A stretch of 64,000 nt of DNA, taken from the NCBI RefSeq assembly GCF_003711515.1, contig NW_021167085.1:2132452-2196451 (forward strand), read 5' to 3'. Position 1 is the first letter of the stretch, and each line of letters opens with the position of its first letter. This stretch comes from Sodiomyces alkalinus F11. Its lineage: Eukaryota > Ascomycota > Sordariomycetes > Glomerellales > Plectosphaerellaceae. Made by a program: the position numbers and the translations under genes. Below, one piece after another: positions 31,380-43,721 of this stretch. The notes under the pieces are model-generated. The model did not search any database and had not been told where the DNA came from. It saw only the letters and a list, made by a program, of their open reading frames with translations.

Positions 31380-34300
31380 TCTATTATCGCTTACCCTAAT
31401 AGGGGGTTATAGTCGGCTCGCCGTAGGAGATCTACGTAAAAACGGTTATAGATCTACGAGGGGACGTTTAGTTCTATAATATAGGAGTTAACGACCTTGA
31501 TAACTTTATATTTATAGTAGAGTTAGGTGAGTTTCTTTGAGGGCCGTAGCAAGGAGTAATTACCGATATCTAGCTATATAAGGTTATCTTTTTCGAACCT
31601 TTTAGTAGGGTAACGCCGACGGTTTACTAACTCCTCCTAGCGTAGTTATATAACGGCTATTATAGCTTAGGCGAACTAAGTAGCTTCTTTAAGGCGACTT
31701 AGCAGGTTATACGCGGAAGCCTTATATTTATCGGTTAGTATAGTCTTATTAACTTAGAGAGGATCCGCGTAATACCTATACTATAGGAAAAACGGGCTTA
31801 GTTAGATTATCGAGTTTACCTAATTATTTAAGGCTAGCTACGCCGCCGGTAATAGCGTATTCTAGTCGTCTTAGGCGTAATAGGTATACGCCCGTAAGTA
31901 GGCTTAGACTTCCTAGTTAATACGTTTAGGACTTCTATCCGTTTAAGGGTAATATACGGTACTTAGTCGCTATTTAATACCCGCGAGTTTATAAAAGTAT
32001 CGCTAAAAGCGGCTAGTCTAGTTTAACCCCCTATCGCTAATAATAGACTTTCGTATTCTATAAAACCTATAGTAGTATAGTAAGAACCGTTTAGTATAGG
32101 CTTCGGTATCTATAGTATTTATCGCTTTAAGCGTTACCGATTTCGAGAGTCGGTCGGTAATTACCTATAGGTATTTATACTTACCCTCACGGGTAGGTAG
32201 TAGGTCTATTATAAAGTCTATCGCGATATCGTAGAAGATTCGCTTTAGTATAGGAAGTATGCGTAGTAATCCTCTTTTTGTACCCCTTTATACGTGGCTA
32301 GCTCGGTATATATTATAATTCCGCACGAATCTTCTAATATCTTAATTTATACCGGGCTAAAAGAATTAGCGGGCGATTAAGGCGATAGTATTATCCCTGC
32401 CTAAGTATCCGCCTACTACTAAGTCGTGGATTACTTATATAAGACGGCCTTATAGCGGGTGGCTAACCCCGCCTTCGCCGTCCCTTAATACTTATGGGCG
32501 GTCGCGAAATATTAGCCGTCCTTAGTCGACTCTATACTCGGCGATCTATATTTTAAGCTCTAGCTCGGGGGGAAAACTCCGTTCTCCCGCTACTATTATA
32601 GTAAGAGCACCTTAATAACGCTTATCGGTGGCCCTGGCTTTATCCTATAATCGCTATAGGTTAGGGTCTACTTCGAAGACTATAGTTAGCTCCGGTAATA
32701 TTACTCTAGCTAAGTATACCCGGGGAGAGATAGCCGTATCGGGCATTATCTAGATATACCTCCCTTACTTTCGGATATCGGAAGAATCCTTAGGTATATC
32801 CTACTCTTAACGTAAGAGCGCGTTAGCTACGACGTTATCGGCCCCTCGCCTATACTCTAATATAAAGTCGTACTAAGCGAGCTTAGCAGCCTAGCGACTC
32901 TAGCGTTTAGTTAGGGCCCTTTTTATTATAAAGTATTTAAGCGCTTTATAATCGGAGTAAATCTAGAACCGGCCGCTACCTATAAGCTAGGCTTTCTAAG
33001 CCTATAGGTAGTCTATAATCGTTAGTATCTCCTTATCGTGAATCGGGTAGTTATACTCGGCGGAGTTAAGTCGACGTAAGTAGTATACGATAATATACCT
33101 ATATCCTTATTCGTCTTCCTATAGGAATACGCCGCTGAGTATAAACCCTAAATAATCCGTTTCTAGCTAGGTCTTCCTTCCGGGTTACTATTATTAAAGG
33201 TAAGGCTCTTCCTAAAACCTTTATTTTAGTTCCTTAAAGGCTGCCTTTTATAGGGGGCCTTAGTAGAACGGGGTATTCTTCTTTATTAGGGCCGTAAGTA
33301 GCGCCGTAATAGCTACAAAATCGCGGATAAATATCCTATAGAAGTTAGCGAACCCTAGGAAACTTCGTACTCTAGTCGTAAAGACTAGCGCTTCCTATTT
33401 TACGATAGCCTTTAGTTTCTTAGGGTTATAAGATACCCCTTTTTCTACCGTAACGATAAACCCTAGGTATTTAACCGTCTTAACGCTAAACTCGTACTTT
33501 TTCGGGTTAAGGTTTAGCCTAGCATTTATAAGGGCACTAAGCACTCGCCGTACCTTCTCCTTATAGTCCTTACGAGATCCGTCTAAGTAGACTAGGATAT
33601 CGTTTATATACGCGGAGACGAAATTATTAAGGAACTCCTATAACGACGAGTTAATATATCGTTAGAATATCGTAGGCGCGCCGGTTAACCTAAAAAGGTA
33701 TACTAGCTATTTAAATAGTCTAAACCGAGTACGGAATACGGTCTTATACTTATACCTGGCTATTATCCGTATCTTATAGAAGGCGGCGATAACGTTTAAT
33801 TTAGTAAACCACTTCGTTTTAGCTAGGTTCTATAGGGTGTTTATAATAGGGGGAGTAGGTAGCGGTCTTACTAAGTAATCGTATTTAGGGCGCGGTAGTT
33901 AGAGTAAAATCGGAGGCCGCCTCCCGGCTTCCTTATAAATAGCACGGGCGTAGAGGCAGCTAAGCTACTCGTACGAATAAATCCCTTATCTATTAGATCC
34001 GTTATCGTCTTCCGTAATATAAGAAGCTTTTTACGTGATATATTATAGAGCGGGCCTTACGGTAAGGCTTATTCGTTACCACTACTATCCTTCTATAAGT
34101 AAACCTTATAGTCGGCGCTAGGTTAGTATAGGGGTAGGCGTATAGAGTATAAGGGCGTAAATAAGTCGCCGAACTCTTATATAATACTCTTAGGGACGTA
34201 TTCTCGCGGGTCTACTAGTTCTTTCGTGCTTAGGGCCTTTTCGATATCTTTTAGCGATATAGCCCGTAAACCCTCTTCCTATCTTTTTCCCTTCTGGTGC

Positions 34301-35700
34301 CGTAGTTATCTATATAGTCCTATAAATACAGACCCTATTATTAGTATTATAGTACGGATCTTTTATACTACCTTTAGCTCCTTTTCGCCTTAGAGTCGGA
34401 TATCGATATCGGCTACTCCGTGGCGGAGCCTTTAGTCCTTAGCGTAGAGGACTATATCGTTACATTCTATCTATAAAAGCCTAAGGAAAAGGTCCTAGTC
34501 TAGACCTAGTACTACGTACGCGAAAACGCGCTTAGTATACCCTTATATATCTAGCGTAACGATTATAATACCGGCGTTATTAGCCGGTTTAGTCTTATTC
34601 GAGAAGCTTTTTAGTAGTTATTTCTCCTTATTAACTAATAGTAAGCGTATTTTTCGAGTAAACTTCTTATTTATAGCGGTATAGTAGTTATAACCCGTAT
34701 CTATAAAAGCGTTTATTAACCCGCTACTATTAATTTTTACTTAGATTAATACTAACTCGCTCCGTAGTAGCGGTTTAAACTCCTCCTACTTATATTACTC
34801 TCGTGCTATCGGCTCCGGTACCCGATTTCGTATTAGAGCTACTCTTTTTCTAAGTCTTTAGTATCCTTAGGAAGGTCTTCGGGTTCCTCCTCTTAAGGGG
34901 ATATTCGGGCTACTATATCCTTTTTACTCTTATAGTGCTATTAGATATAGCCTTTTTTCTAGTAGTTTTAGTATATAATATTCGCGTAGCGGTTAGGTTT
35001 TTATTAGGTCCTTTTAGACTCACCGACCTTACTAACTCTACCTATAGCGATATCGCTATTAGCGTCCTTAGCTAGTTTATAGACGACGGGAATTAGTCGG
35101 TATAACTTACTAACGCCTTCCTATCTCTACATGATCGTCTATACTTTATCGACTTACTCGGAGTAGGTATTAGGGAGGTCGGCTACTATTAGGCTATTAT
35201 ATAGCCCGTTATTTAGGGCGTTATGGAGGAATAATATCTTAATATAGTCTACCTAGTTATAGCCTCCGGCTTACGCTAGGTTCCTTTTGAAAGTCGGTAG
35301 GAAGGGCGCGAACGGCTAGTCGGGTTTTTACTCTATCGCTTTAAGGGCGTTAGTAGCGCGACTTTATTTGTTACGGTCCTTATACGTACGGTTAAGGTAG
35401 GCTATAAGTTCCTCCGGGTTAAATTTACCGTTTATGCCTCCGTTACCGAGAAAGATGCTAACTACCTACTAAGGCTAGATGTTTAAGCACGCGCTAATTA
35501 AGTACCACGCCTCCTTATTATTACGGAATAGCGGCCTATCGAGTTTAAGTTTCAGTCGTATAGCCTAGGATTAAGCGGTGTATTCCGTGCGTTTTCTACT
35601 AAATTTTACGGGTATAGCGACCTACGATACCCGGTATAAGAGCGTGGGTGCCGGCGGCGGTAGCGGAATAAGTATAGTAGTCTCTGCCTTTAACGGCCTA
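31380..35700 (-). pseudogene. Gypsy-1 copy 1 gag-pol relic
   Basis: On the minus strand: gag (about 35,700-34,800), protease, RT with SAYINDILVYLD at about 33,590-33,630 (YIDD with one Asp now Asn), RNase H (about 33,170-32,950), integrase (about 32,800-31,700), and a chromoviral-type C terminus with LLRPSKKLT and NRFYVDLLRRAD (about 31,450-31,600). Heavily RIP-mutated. Confidence 0.8.
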
Positions 35701-35988
35701 GGTAAGGGCGAGGGCGTGACGATTAGGGTAGGTATCGGGTACATAGTAGGTGCGAGGTGCGGGTTAAGTTAAGACCTTTCGAAGGCTACTTATAGGCTAG
35801 CGATTATATTATGAATAGGGGCGATATATATCCTTACTGCTTCCTATACGCGTTATAATACGCGTTCGTCGATATTATTATATAAGGTCCCCGCGATTTA
35901 CCCTTAGCCCCTTAATAGACTCGGGGCAAAGTGACTAGGACCTCCTTCTATATAAGCGTTAAAGCTTATAATCTTATAAGTTCGAATA

Positions 35989-36192
35989 TATAACGGCTTA
36001 TTAAAAGTTATTCACCTATTAAGGCCGAAAATATAGATTATTCGAACTAAGGAAGGAAAGGAGGAAGGGAAAAGTCTACGCGGTATATAGGCGGCTAAGT
36101 ACGTGTGGAATCGCACGGACCTTACTAGGAGGTCCGTGCTTCTTAGTCCCGGCCACTGCCGGGGACTATTCTGTGGGCTATAGCCCGTAATA
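35989..36192 (-). repeat. Gypsy-1 5' LTR
   Basis: TATAACGGCTTATT.. to ..TAGCCCGTAATA; pairs with the LTR at 29,160. Keeps GTGTGG and CACTGCC where the other has RIP changes. Confidence 0.9.
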
Positions 36193-36992
36193 GGGTCTAT
36201 TATTATTTACCTTAGTAAGGGGTTATAGTTAGCTCGCTATAGGAGATCTATATAGAAATAGTTATAGAGCTATAAGGAGACGTTTAGTTCTACGATATAG
36301 GAGTTAATAACCTTTATAACCTTATACTTGTAGTAGAGTTAGGTAAGTTTCTTCGATAGCCGTAACGAGGAGTAGTTACCGATATCTAGCTATATAAGGT
36401 TATTCTTTTTAAACCTCTTAGTAGGGTATCGCTAACGGTTTACCGCCTCCTTTTAGCGTAATTATATAGCGGCTATTATAGCTTATACGAACTAGGTAGC
36501 TTCCTTAAGACGATTTAATACGTCTTACGCGGAAGCCTCGCGCTTATCGGTCAGCGTAGTCTTATTAACTTAAAGAGGATTCGCGTAGTACCCGTATTAT
36601 AGGAAGAATAGGCTTATTTAGATTATCGAATTTACCCGGTTATTTAGGGCTAGCTACGTAGCCGGTAATAGCGTATTCTAATCGTCTTAGGCGTAATAGG
36701 TATATATCCGTAAATAGGCTTAGACTTCCTAGTTAATACGTTTAGGACCTTTATCTATTTAAGGGTAGTATACAGTGCTTAGTCGCTATTTAATACCCGC
36801 GAGTTTATAAAAGTATCGCTAAAAGCGGCTAGTCTAGTTTAACCCTGTATCACTAATAATAGATTTTAGTATTCCGTAAAATCTATAATAGTATAGTAAG
36901 AACCGTTTAGTATAGGCTTTAGTATTTATAGTATTTATCGCTTTAAGTATTACTAATTTTAAGAGTTAGTCGGTAATTACCTATAAGTATCT
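36193..36992 (-). mobile_element. Gypsy-1 copy 2, integrase/C-terminal fragment (minus)
   Basis: 800 bp homologous to 31,371-32,170 of copy 1, same orientation, joined directly to the copy 1 LTR with no polypurine tract and no accessory ORF. Its right end (..CCTATAAGTATCT) is the insertion site of the TRIM element. The other part of the same Gypsy copy now lies inverted at 62,497-63,189. Confidence 0.8.
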
Positions 36993-37565
36993 TATCGTAT
37001 CTTAAAAATATACCACTACGCTAAAAGGGAATTCCTATATCTTATACATAGGGCTTATTTAAGTGCTTATATTCAATGCGACACACCCCCCAGGCTAGTA
37101 GGCAGTACTGCCTGGTAGGCTGGACAAGTCATTAATAAGCAATAGCTCTGACTGTCTGTCTTTATTTTTCATGGTTTTTCCACGTTTCGAATTGAGGTCA
37201 TTTTTTGAGGGGTATGCTTAGTAACAACTTTACGCTGAAACGGCTACCGGGCTTATAACTATCGCATCTTAAAAATGTACCACTACGCTAAAAGGGAATT
37301 CGTATATCTTGTACATAGGGCTCATTTGAGTGCTTATATTTAATACGACACACCCCCCAGGCTAGCAGGCAGTACTGCCTGGTAGGCTGGATAAGTTATT
37401 AATAAGCACTAATAGCTCTGACTGTCTGTCTTTATTTTTTATGGTTTTTCCACGTTTCGAATTAAGGTCATTTTTTGAGGGGTATGCTTAGTAATAACTT
37501 TACGCTGAAACGGCTACCGGGCTTATAACTGTCGCATCTTAAAAATATACCACTACGCCAAAAGG
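36993..37565 (-). mobile_element. TRIM-like miniature LTR retrotransposon, tandem array
   Basis: Three 91-bp LTRs (36,993-37,083; 37,260-37,350; 37,530-37,565, the last truncated to 36 bp) alternate with two internal segments of 176 and 179 bp. LTR ends form a TGTCGCAT..ATGCGACA inverted repeat. On the minus strand each internal segment starts with GTTATAAGCCCGGTAGCCG (the same primer-site type as Copia-1) and ends with CCTGGGGGGTG (polypurine tract). The internal part has no coding capacity and holds the perfect palindrome CAGGCAGTACTGCCTG (37,366-37,381 in unit 2). A single copy would be only 358 bp. CpA/TpG are well preserved. Confidence 0.85.
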
Positions 37566-38544
37566 TTAATTAATAGAAGACTATAAGACGTTACTACGCG
37601 GTATCTTAGATTAGGGGAAAACTTACGAAGAGTAGTATAATCGGAAAATTAAGTATAGGAGAGGAAGAAAAGAATAGGAAGAGGGAATAACGGCAGGTTA
37701 CGAGATATCCCTAAAAAGCAGTTATATAGGCACCTATTTTTAGAATAAAGAAGGAAGTTACGAAATCCACGGAAGGAGTAACGACGGGCCCTACGTGATA
37801 CTAGCTTTAGGAGTCTTTATAGACGGATTAAAAGGGATAACCCCGGAGGATAAAGGGATAAATTAGGAGACCCGGGAAGGAACTAGCCTAGAACCTATTA
37901 GGGTCCCGGTTAGGATATTAGGTTATTAGTCTCGGGCTAAGGGTAGAGTGGCCTTTATTAATAGCTTAGTTATTAGATTAAAGGGAAAGAGTGTATACCC
38001 GGGTTAAAGCCACGGCTAAGAAGGCTCCGTGGAGGGACCGGGCGGGGACCTATTAGGGTCCTATCGTGGAAGGCTCTAGTTCGGGGTATTAAGGGGATTT
38101 AGGGGGGGCGGACCCGGAGACTAGATTACGGAGGGGGTTTCGGAGGAGCCGAGAGGCCGGCACGGATCAGGCGCTCCTAAGGATAGGAGTATCCGGGGGA
38201 GATCGCTATATTAGATACCTATAGCAGTAGTTTTAATAGGTCCCTAGTATAAACCTATAGGGGTCTAGGTATACCTAGTCTAAGACTCCTTAAGGCATAA
38301 ATACAGTAAGTTATCACACAGTATATAGAATAGTCCCTCGAAGTAAATAAGGTAGCCCTCGAGGAAGCAAATAAGTAGTCCTCGAGGAGTAGAGCGTAGC
38401 CTTAAGGAGCGAGGGAGCCTCCCCTTTAAAGGGGGAGGTCAGCGATTAATCTGACTCTTTAGCTACCTCTACACTTTCCCTATCGTGATCCTACCTGGTT
38501 CCTTACTTAACCCTACCTTTTCACTCTTTACGACTACCTAAAAT
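37566..38544 (+). other. Element fragment with partly open frame, not identified
   Basis: Follows the inversion breakpoint and precedes Gypsy-1 copy 2. Plus-strand frames at about 37,575-38,000 (for example NDGPYVILALGVFIDGL) and 38,010-38,290 (for example RLRRGFRRSREAGTDQALL) look like RIP-broken coding sequence of a retroelement 5' region, perhaps gag or leader of a Gypsy-1 subtype. Repeated CTCGAGGAAG/GTAGTCCTCGAGGAG units occur at 38,335-38,395. It does not match the 5' part of copy 1. Confidence 0.45.
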
Positions 38545-41377
38545 AAAAGACTACTATACCGATCCCGCTACTACCGCTAGCACCCACGCTTTCATACCGG
38601 GTATAATAGGTCGCTATTCCCGTAAAATTTAGTAAGAAGCGTATAGAATACACCGCTTAGTCCTAGGCTATACAACTAAAACTTAAACTTAATAGCCCGC
38701 TATTTCGTAGTAATAAAAAGGCGTGGTACTTAATTAACACGTGCTTAGATACCTAGCCTTAGTAGGTAGTTAGCACCTTCTTCGGTAACGGAGATATAAA
38801 CGGCGAATTTAACCTAAAAGAATTTATAGCCTACCTTAACCGTACGTATAAGGACTATAACGAATATAGTCGCGTTATTAACGCCCTTAGAGCGACAAAG
38901 TAAAAACCCGACTAGCTATTCGCGCGCTTTCTCCTAACCTTTAAAAAGAACCTAGTATAAGTAGGAGGCTATAATTAGGTAGACTATATTAAGATATCGT
39001 TCCTCGATAACGCCCTAATTAACGGGCTCTATAATAGCCTAGTAATAGCTAACCTCCTTAATACTTACTCCGAGTAGGTTAATAAAGTATAAATAATCGC
39101 ATACAGAAGGTATTAGTAAGTCGTACCGACTAATTCCTATTACCTATAAACCGGCTAAAGACGCTAACGGCGATATCGTTATAGGTAGAGTTAATAAGGT
39201 TAGCGAGTCTAAAAGGACTTAATAGAAACCTAACCGCTATGTGAATATTATATACTAGAATTACTAGAAAAAGGGCTATATCTAATAGCACTATAAGAGT
39301 AAGAAAGAGATAGTAGCACGAATATCCCCTTAAGAGGAGGAAGCCGAAAACGTTCCTAAGGATACTAAAAACTCGGAAAAAGAGTAGCTTTAGTACGAAA
39401 TCGGGTACCGGAGCCGATAACGTAAGAGTAACGCGAGTAGGAGGAGTTTAAACCGCTATTACGGAGCGAGTTAGTATTAATCTAAGTAAGAGTTAATAGT
39501 AATAGGTTAATAAACGCTTTTATAGATACGGGTTATAATTATTATACCGCTATAAATACGAAGTTTACTCGGAAAATACGCTTACTATTAGTTAATAAGA
39601 AGAAATAACTACTAAAAAGCTTCTCGAATAAGACTAAACCGGCTAATAACGCCGGTATTATAATCGTTACGCTAGATATATAAGGGTATACTAAGCGCGT
39701 TTTCGTGTATATAATATTAGGTCTAGACTAGGATATTTTCCTTAGGCTTTTATAGATAAAACGTAATAATATAGTTCTCCACCCTAAGGAATAAAGACTC
39801 CGCTATAGAGTAGCTAAGATTAATATCCGACTCTAGGGCGAAAAGGAGCTAAAGGTAGTATAAGAGATCCGTATTATAGTACTAATAATAGGGTCTATAT
39901 TCGCAGGACTATATACATAACTATAATACTAAAGGGGAAAATGATAGGAAAAGGGCTTATAGGCTATATCGCTAAAGAATATTAAAAAGGCTCTAAGTAT
40001 AAAGGAACTAATAAACCTATAAGAATATATCCCCGAGAGTATTATATAAGAGTTCGGCGACTTATTTACGCTCTTATACTCTATACGCCTACCCTTATAG
40101 TAACCTAGCGCTAACTATAAAGTCTACTTATAGAAGGATAGTAATAGTAACGAATAAGCCTTACTATAAGGCCCGCTTTATAATATATCACGTAAAGAGC
40201 TCCTTATATTATAGAAGACGATAACGGACTTAATAGATAAGGGATTTATTTATACGAGTAGCTTAGCGACCGCCGCGCCCGTGCTATTCGTAAAGAAGCT
40301 AAGAGGTAGCCTCCGATTTTACTATAACTACTACCCCCTAAATACGATTACGTAGTAAAATCGCTACCTATTCCCCCTAATTATAAAGACCCTATATAAC
40401 CTAGCTAAGGCGAAGTGGTTTACTAAATTAAATATTATCGTCGCTTTGTATAAAATAAGGATAGTACCTAGGTATAAGTATAAGACTGTATTCCGTACTC
40501 GATTTAGACTATTTAAGTAGTTAGTATACCCTTTTAAATTAACCGGCACGCCGATAATATTCTAGCGATATATTAATTTATTGCTATGGGAGTTCCTTAA
40601 CGATTTTATCTCCGCGTATATAGATAATATCCTAATTTACTTAGATAGATCTTATAAGGACTATAAGGAGAAAGTACAGTGAGTACTTAATACCCTTACA
40701 GACGCTAGGCTAAACCTTAACCCGAAGAAGTGCGAGTTTAGCGTTAAAACGGTTAAATACCTAGGGTTTATCGTTACGGCGGAAAAAAGAGGATCTTATA
40801 ACCCCGAGAAACTTAAAGCTATTATAGAATAGGAAGCGCTAGTATCCGCGATTAAAGTATCAAGTTTCCTAGGGTTCGCTAACTTTTATAGGATATTTAT
40901 CCGCGACTTCGTAGCTATTACGGCGTTACTTATAGCCCTAATAAAGAAGAACGCCCTATTCTACTAGGGCCTCTTATAAGAGGTAGCCTTTAAGGAACCA
41001 AAGCAGAGGTTCTAAGAAGAGCCTTACCTATAATAATAGTAACCCGGAAGGAAGACCTAGCTAGAAACGGATTACTTAGGGTTCGCGCTAGGTAGCGTAT
41101 TCTTATAGGAAAACGAATAAGAATATAGGTACGTTATCGTATATTACTCCCGCCGACTTAACTCCGCCGAGTATAATTACCTAATTCACGATAAGGAGAT
41201 ACTAGCGATTATAGACTACTTATAGGTTTAGAAAGCCGAGCTTATAAGTAATAGCCGGTTTTAGATTTACTCTAATTATAAAGCGTTTAAATACTTTATA
41301 ACTAAAAGGGCCTTAACTAAGCGCTAAAGTTGCTAAATAGCTAAGCTCGCCTAGTATAACTTTATATTAGAGTATAA
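38545..41377 (+). mobile_element. Gypsy-1 copy 2, gag-RT-RNase H part (now plus strand)
   Basis: Homologous in inverse orientation to copy 1 (about 35,680-32,870). Gag with EFNLKEFIAYLNRTYKDYNEYS (about 38,800); CCHC knuckle relic at about 39,250-39,305 with Cys turned into Tyr; protease AFIDTGYNYYTAINTKF (about 39,508-39,560), its DTG intact; RT with SAYIDNILIYLD (about 40,610-40,645, second Asp of the DD pair now Asn); RNase H LETDYLGFALG (about 41,060). It is cut by LINE-A at 41,377 and resumes at 62,497. Confidence 0.88.
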
Positions 41378-41479
41378 AAAAGAGCATCGTCAAGCCAAAA
41401 GTGACCCTAAGGTGCCGTATTATCGATAAAATCAATTCTGATAATGGATTCGGATTCTACGCCCTTATAAGCACTGGAG

Positions 41480-43020
41480 ACCGATATCGTAGCGAGGCCG
41501 TAGAGGGCGTGGTGGGTTACACGCTATAGGGCGGCCCGTAGGGCTAACCGAACGCGATACTAGTATACCACTATAAAGCGCCCAGGATACGACGACTAGC
41601 ACTAACCCGGGGCGCGTAGCCCTAAAGGAGCTACTAAAATCCTAGGCACCGAGCGGGCGTACCGAAGGCGTACTGTATAAACTACGCACTTAATTTTCCG
41701 GACTACTAGCTAATAGGGCACGCGCCGAAGAGGCGCTAAAGCTTATATAGAAAATCCTTTAAACGTAATACTATAAGACCGTTATAGGGAAGCCGCTACG
41801 CTAATAACCCGGTAGCGATATACCCCCCCTTATAACCGAAGGACTTACCGACACGATTTAACTAGCGATTAAGAGTATACTAAAGGAATTACTCGGAGTA
41901 GTAGGACCTAAGACCTACGCCTAGGTAGTAGGGAGCATGCCCGTGTAGCGTTAACGTATCGAGATTGCACCGATAAAGTTTATACTAACCCGATACGCCC
42001 GAGAATTAACGGTCCGGTATAGGGACGCCGAGGCCGACCTTAAAAGCCGGACCCTATAAGAGATTACTAAGGCGGTTAACTAAGTTAGCCGCCGCTTAGA
42101 TATAATAGCCACGCGACGACTCCCGAGTAGCGATATAGTTATTACGTTTGAGTATAGAAACAATAGTGGATAGCGAACGCGAAGAACTAGGTTAAAGGCG
42201 TATTCGGCCCGGGAGCTATAATATAAGAGAAAATATATTAAATGGTAATAAAAGGAATACTAATAGCGTAGCTCCTAGCTAGCGACCCCGATACGGTGCT
42301 ATACGAACTTTAACTATAGAATAACGTGGCGATTACCCGGATTAAGGCCAGGAAACCCAGGAATAAAGTAGCGCGGGCGGCGCTACTAATTATTAAGGTC
42401 GCCCGCCGCGAGGATATAGAATAATTAATAAAGGAGGGAGTTTTCTTTAACTATAGATACTATAATAGCGAACTCTATAACCCTAAGATCTCCCTATAAC
42501 GGTGCTTTAAGTGTCTCGACTTCGGGTATAAAGCAGGCTAGTACTAGGCGATAAAAGCGCTATACGGGTATTACGGCGGCGTAGAGTCGGCGTACTAAGG
42601 GGGCTTCGCGGCGTGCGAGGCTAAGACGGACCCGAAGAAACGGCGCTACGCCGCCTATAAAGGGCTATACGCGGCGTTCGACGATAAGTACCCGAATAAG
42701 GCGAAGGAAAGGGCGTAGACTAAGGAGGTATACACTAATAGGGCACGGGGATTTAACCTTAGCTAACTCGAGAAGTATAGGGCGGAGAGGGAGCGTAGCG
42801 CCTTCGCGGTATCGTAAGATACCGTAGAAGTCTTTAAACCGCCCGAGAAAAAAAGGAAATAGAAGGGACGCCTTTTAGGGTTACGGAATATCCTCCTTAG
42901 ATCGCGCACCGCCCTCTCTACGACCTAGGATAATAATATAACGAGGTTCCTCGCCTTTGATACTAATACTACCTTCTAGCCCCTATAAAACCTTACCCCC
43001 TACCCTAGGGCTATACCTAA
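41480..43020 (+). pseudogene. LINE-A ORF1 (zinc-knuckle gag-like) relic
   Basis: Readable segments include IEIAPIKFILTRYARELTV (about 41,956-42,015), a coiled region, and from about 42,500 a cluster of knuckles beginning RCFKCLDFGYKAG with many Tyr at positions expected to be Cys or His. That is the typical result of TGT/TGC and CAT/CAC changed by RIP to TAT/TAC. RNA-binding chaperone of the retrotransposon in life; dead here. Confidence 0.7.
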
Positions 43021-43079
43021 GACGTAACTATAGAGCGAAGCGAGCGCGGCGTAGCCGCCCAAGGTAAATAATTAGAATC

Positions 43080-43365
43080 GTTTAGTGGAATATAGGGGGA
43101 CGGCGGGATAGAGTATAGCAGGCGCTCTATAACCGTAGCGGGTACGATATAATAGTGGTGACGGAGCCCGGGTTAGATAAGAGGAAGAACCCGATTTGCC
43201 TAAGGGGATATAATTATAGAATAGTATAGGGGAGTGGGCGCGCCCTACTCTATATATATAAGCGGCACGAAGCCGTTACGTTTACGTAGCGTGCCGGCGA
43301 GGATTAGGCCTAGGCTATGATTAGAGTTAGAATATAATAGTAGGAGATAAGTGTATAGATGGTAT
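43080..43365 (+). pseudogene. LINE-A endonuclease, N-terminal half
   Basis: Frame with VVTEPGLDKRKNPICLRGYN and GSGRALLYIYKRHEAVTF, matching the first half of Tad-type APE endonucleases. It stops at ATGGTAT where Gypsy-L begins; the reading continues at 57,599 with GTATACTTACC. Confidence 0.75.
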
Positions 43366-43721
43366 TATAACCGCGTAGATACGGCGTTGGAGTAGTTCGG
43401 CAGACGGTTATATGACCCCCCTTTAAGGCCGCTGGATCCGCTGCCTATATATATATTAAGGACAGGCTCAGGACGTCCCTATTAAGGGATCAATATATAA
43501 TTATTATCCTCTTTTATAATTACTTATTCTACGTTTAAGGTATCTTTCTAGTTTAACTTACGTTACCCTAATTAGAATAATAACTACCGATCTACTTCTT
43601 CGCTAAAGGTTATAGCGGTATTAGTTATATTTTAGTTATATATCGTGGTTTCGCTAGACTAACATCTTTATCCGATCTTTATCTTAACGATCTGGTGCCA
43701 CTACGTCTTTATTCAGCTATA
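43366..43721 (+). repeat. Gypsy-L 5' LTR
   Basis: TATAACCGCGTAGATACGG.. to ..ATTCAGCTATA. Direct repeat of 57,242-57,598 with one 1-bp indel and RIP-type changes. A possible primer site TAGTGCTCGG (43,725; pre-RIP TGG..) follows three bases later. Confidence 0.92.

Larger units (their letters stand above)
29160..36192 (-). mobile_element. Gypsy-1 copy 1: Ty3/gypsy relic, 7.0 kb, minus strand, with antisense ORF
   Basis: LTRs at 29,160-29,367 and 35,989-36,192 (208 and 204 bp, differing by a 4-bp purine indel and RIP changes). The minus strand carries gag, protease, RT, RNase H and integrase between about 35,700 and 31,380. Between integrase and the 3' LTR lies 2 kb with a long plus-strand frame. 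A G-run polypurine tract (complement of 29,368-29,384) abuts the 3' LTR. No target duplication: the two flanks differ (Copia-2 on the left, Gypsy-1 copy 2 on the right), so the right side has recombined. Confidence 0.88.

Noticed and set aside
35578..35772. 64-codon plus-strand frame
   Set aside because: Lies opposite the Gypsy-1 gag region and is absent as an open frame in the homologous copy at 38.5 kb.
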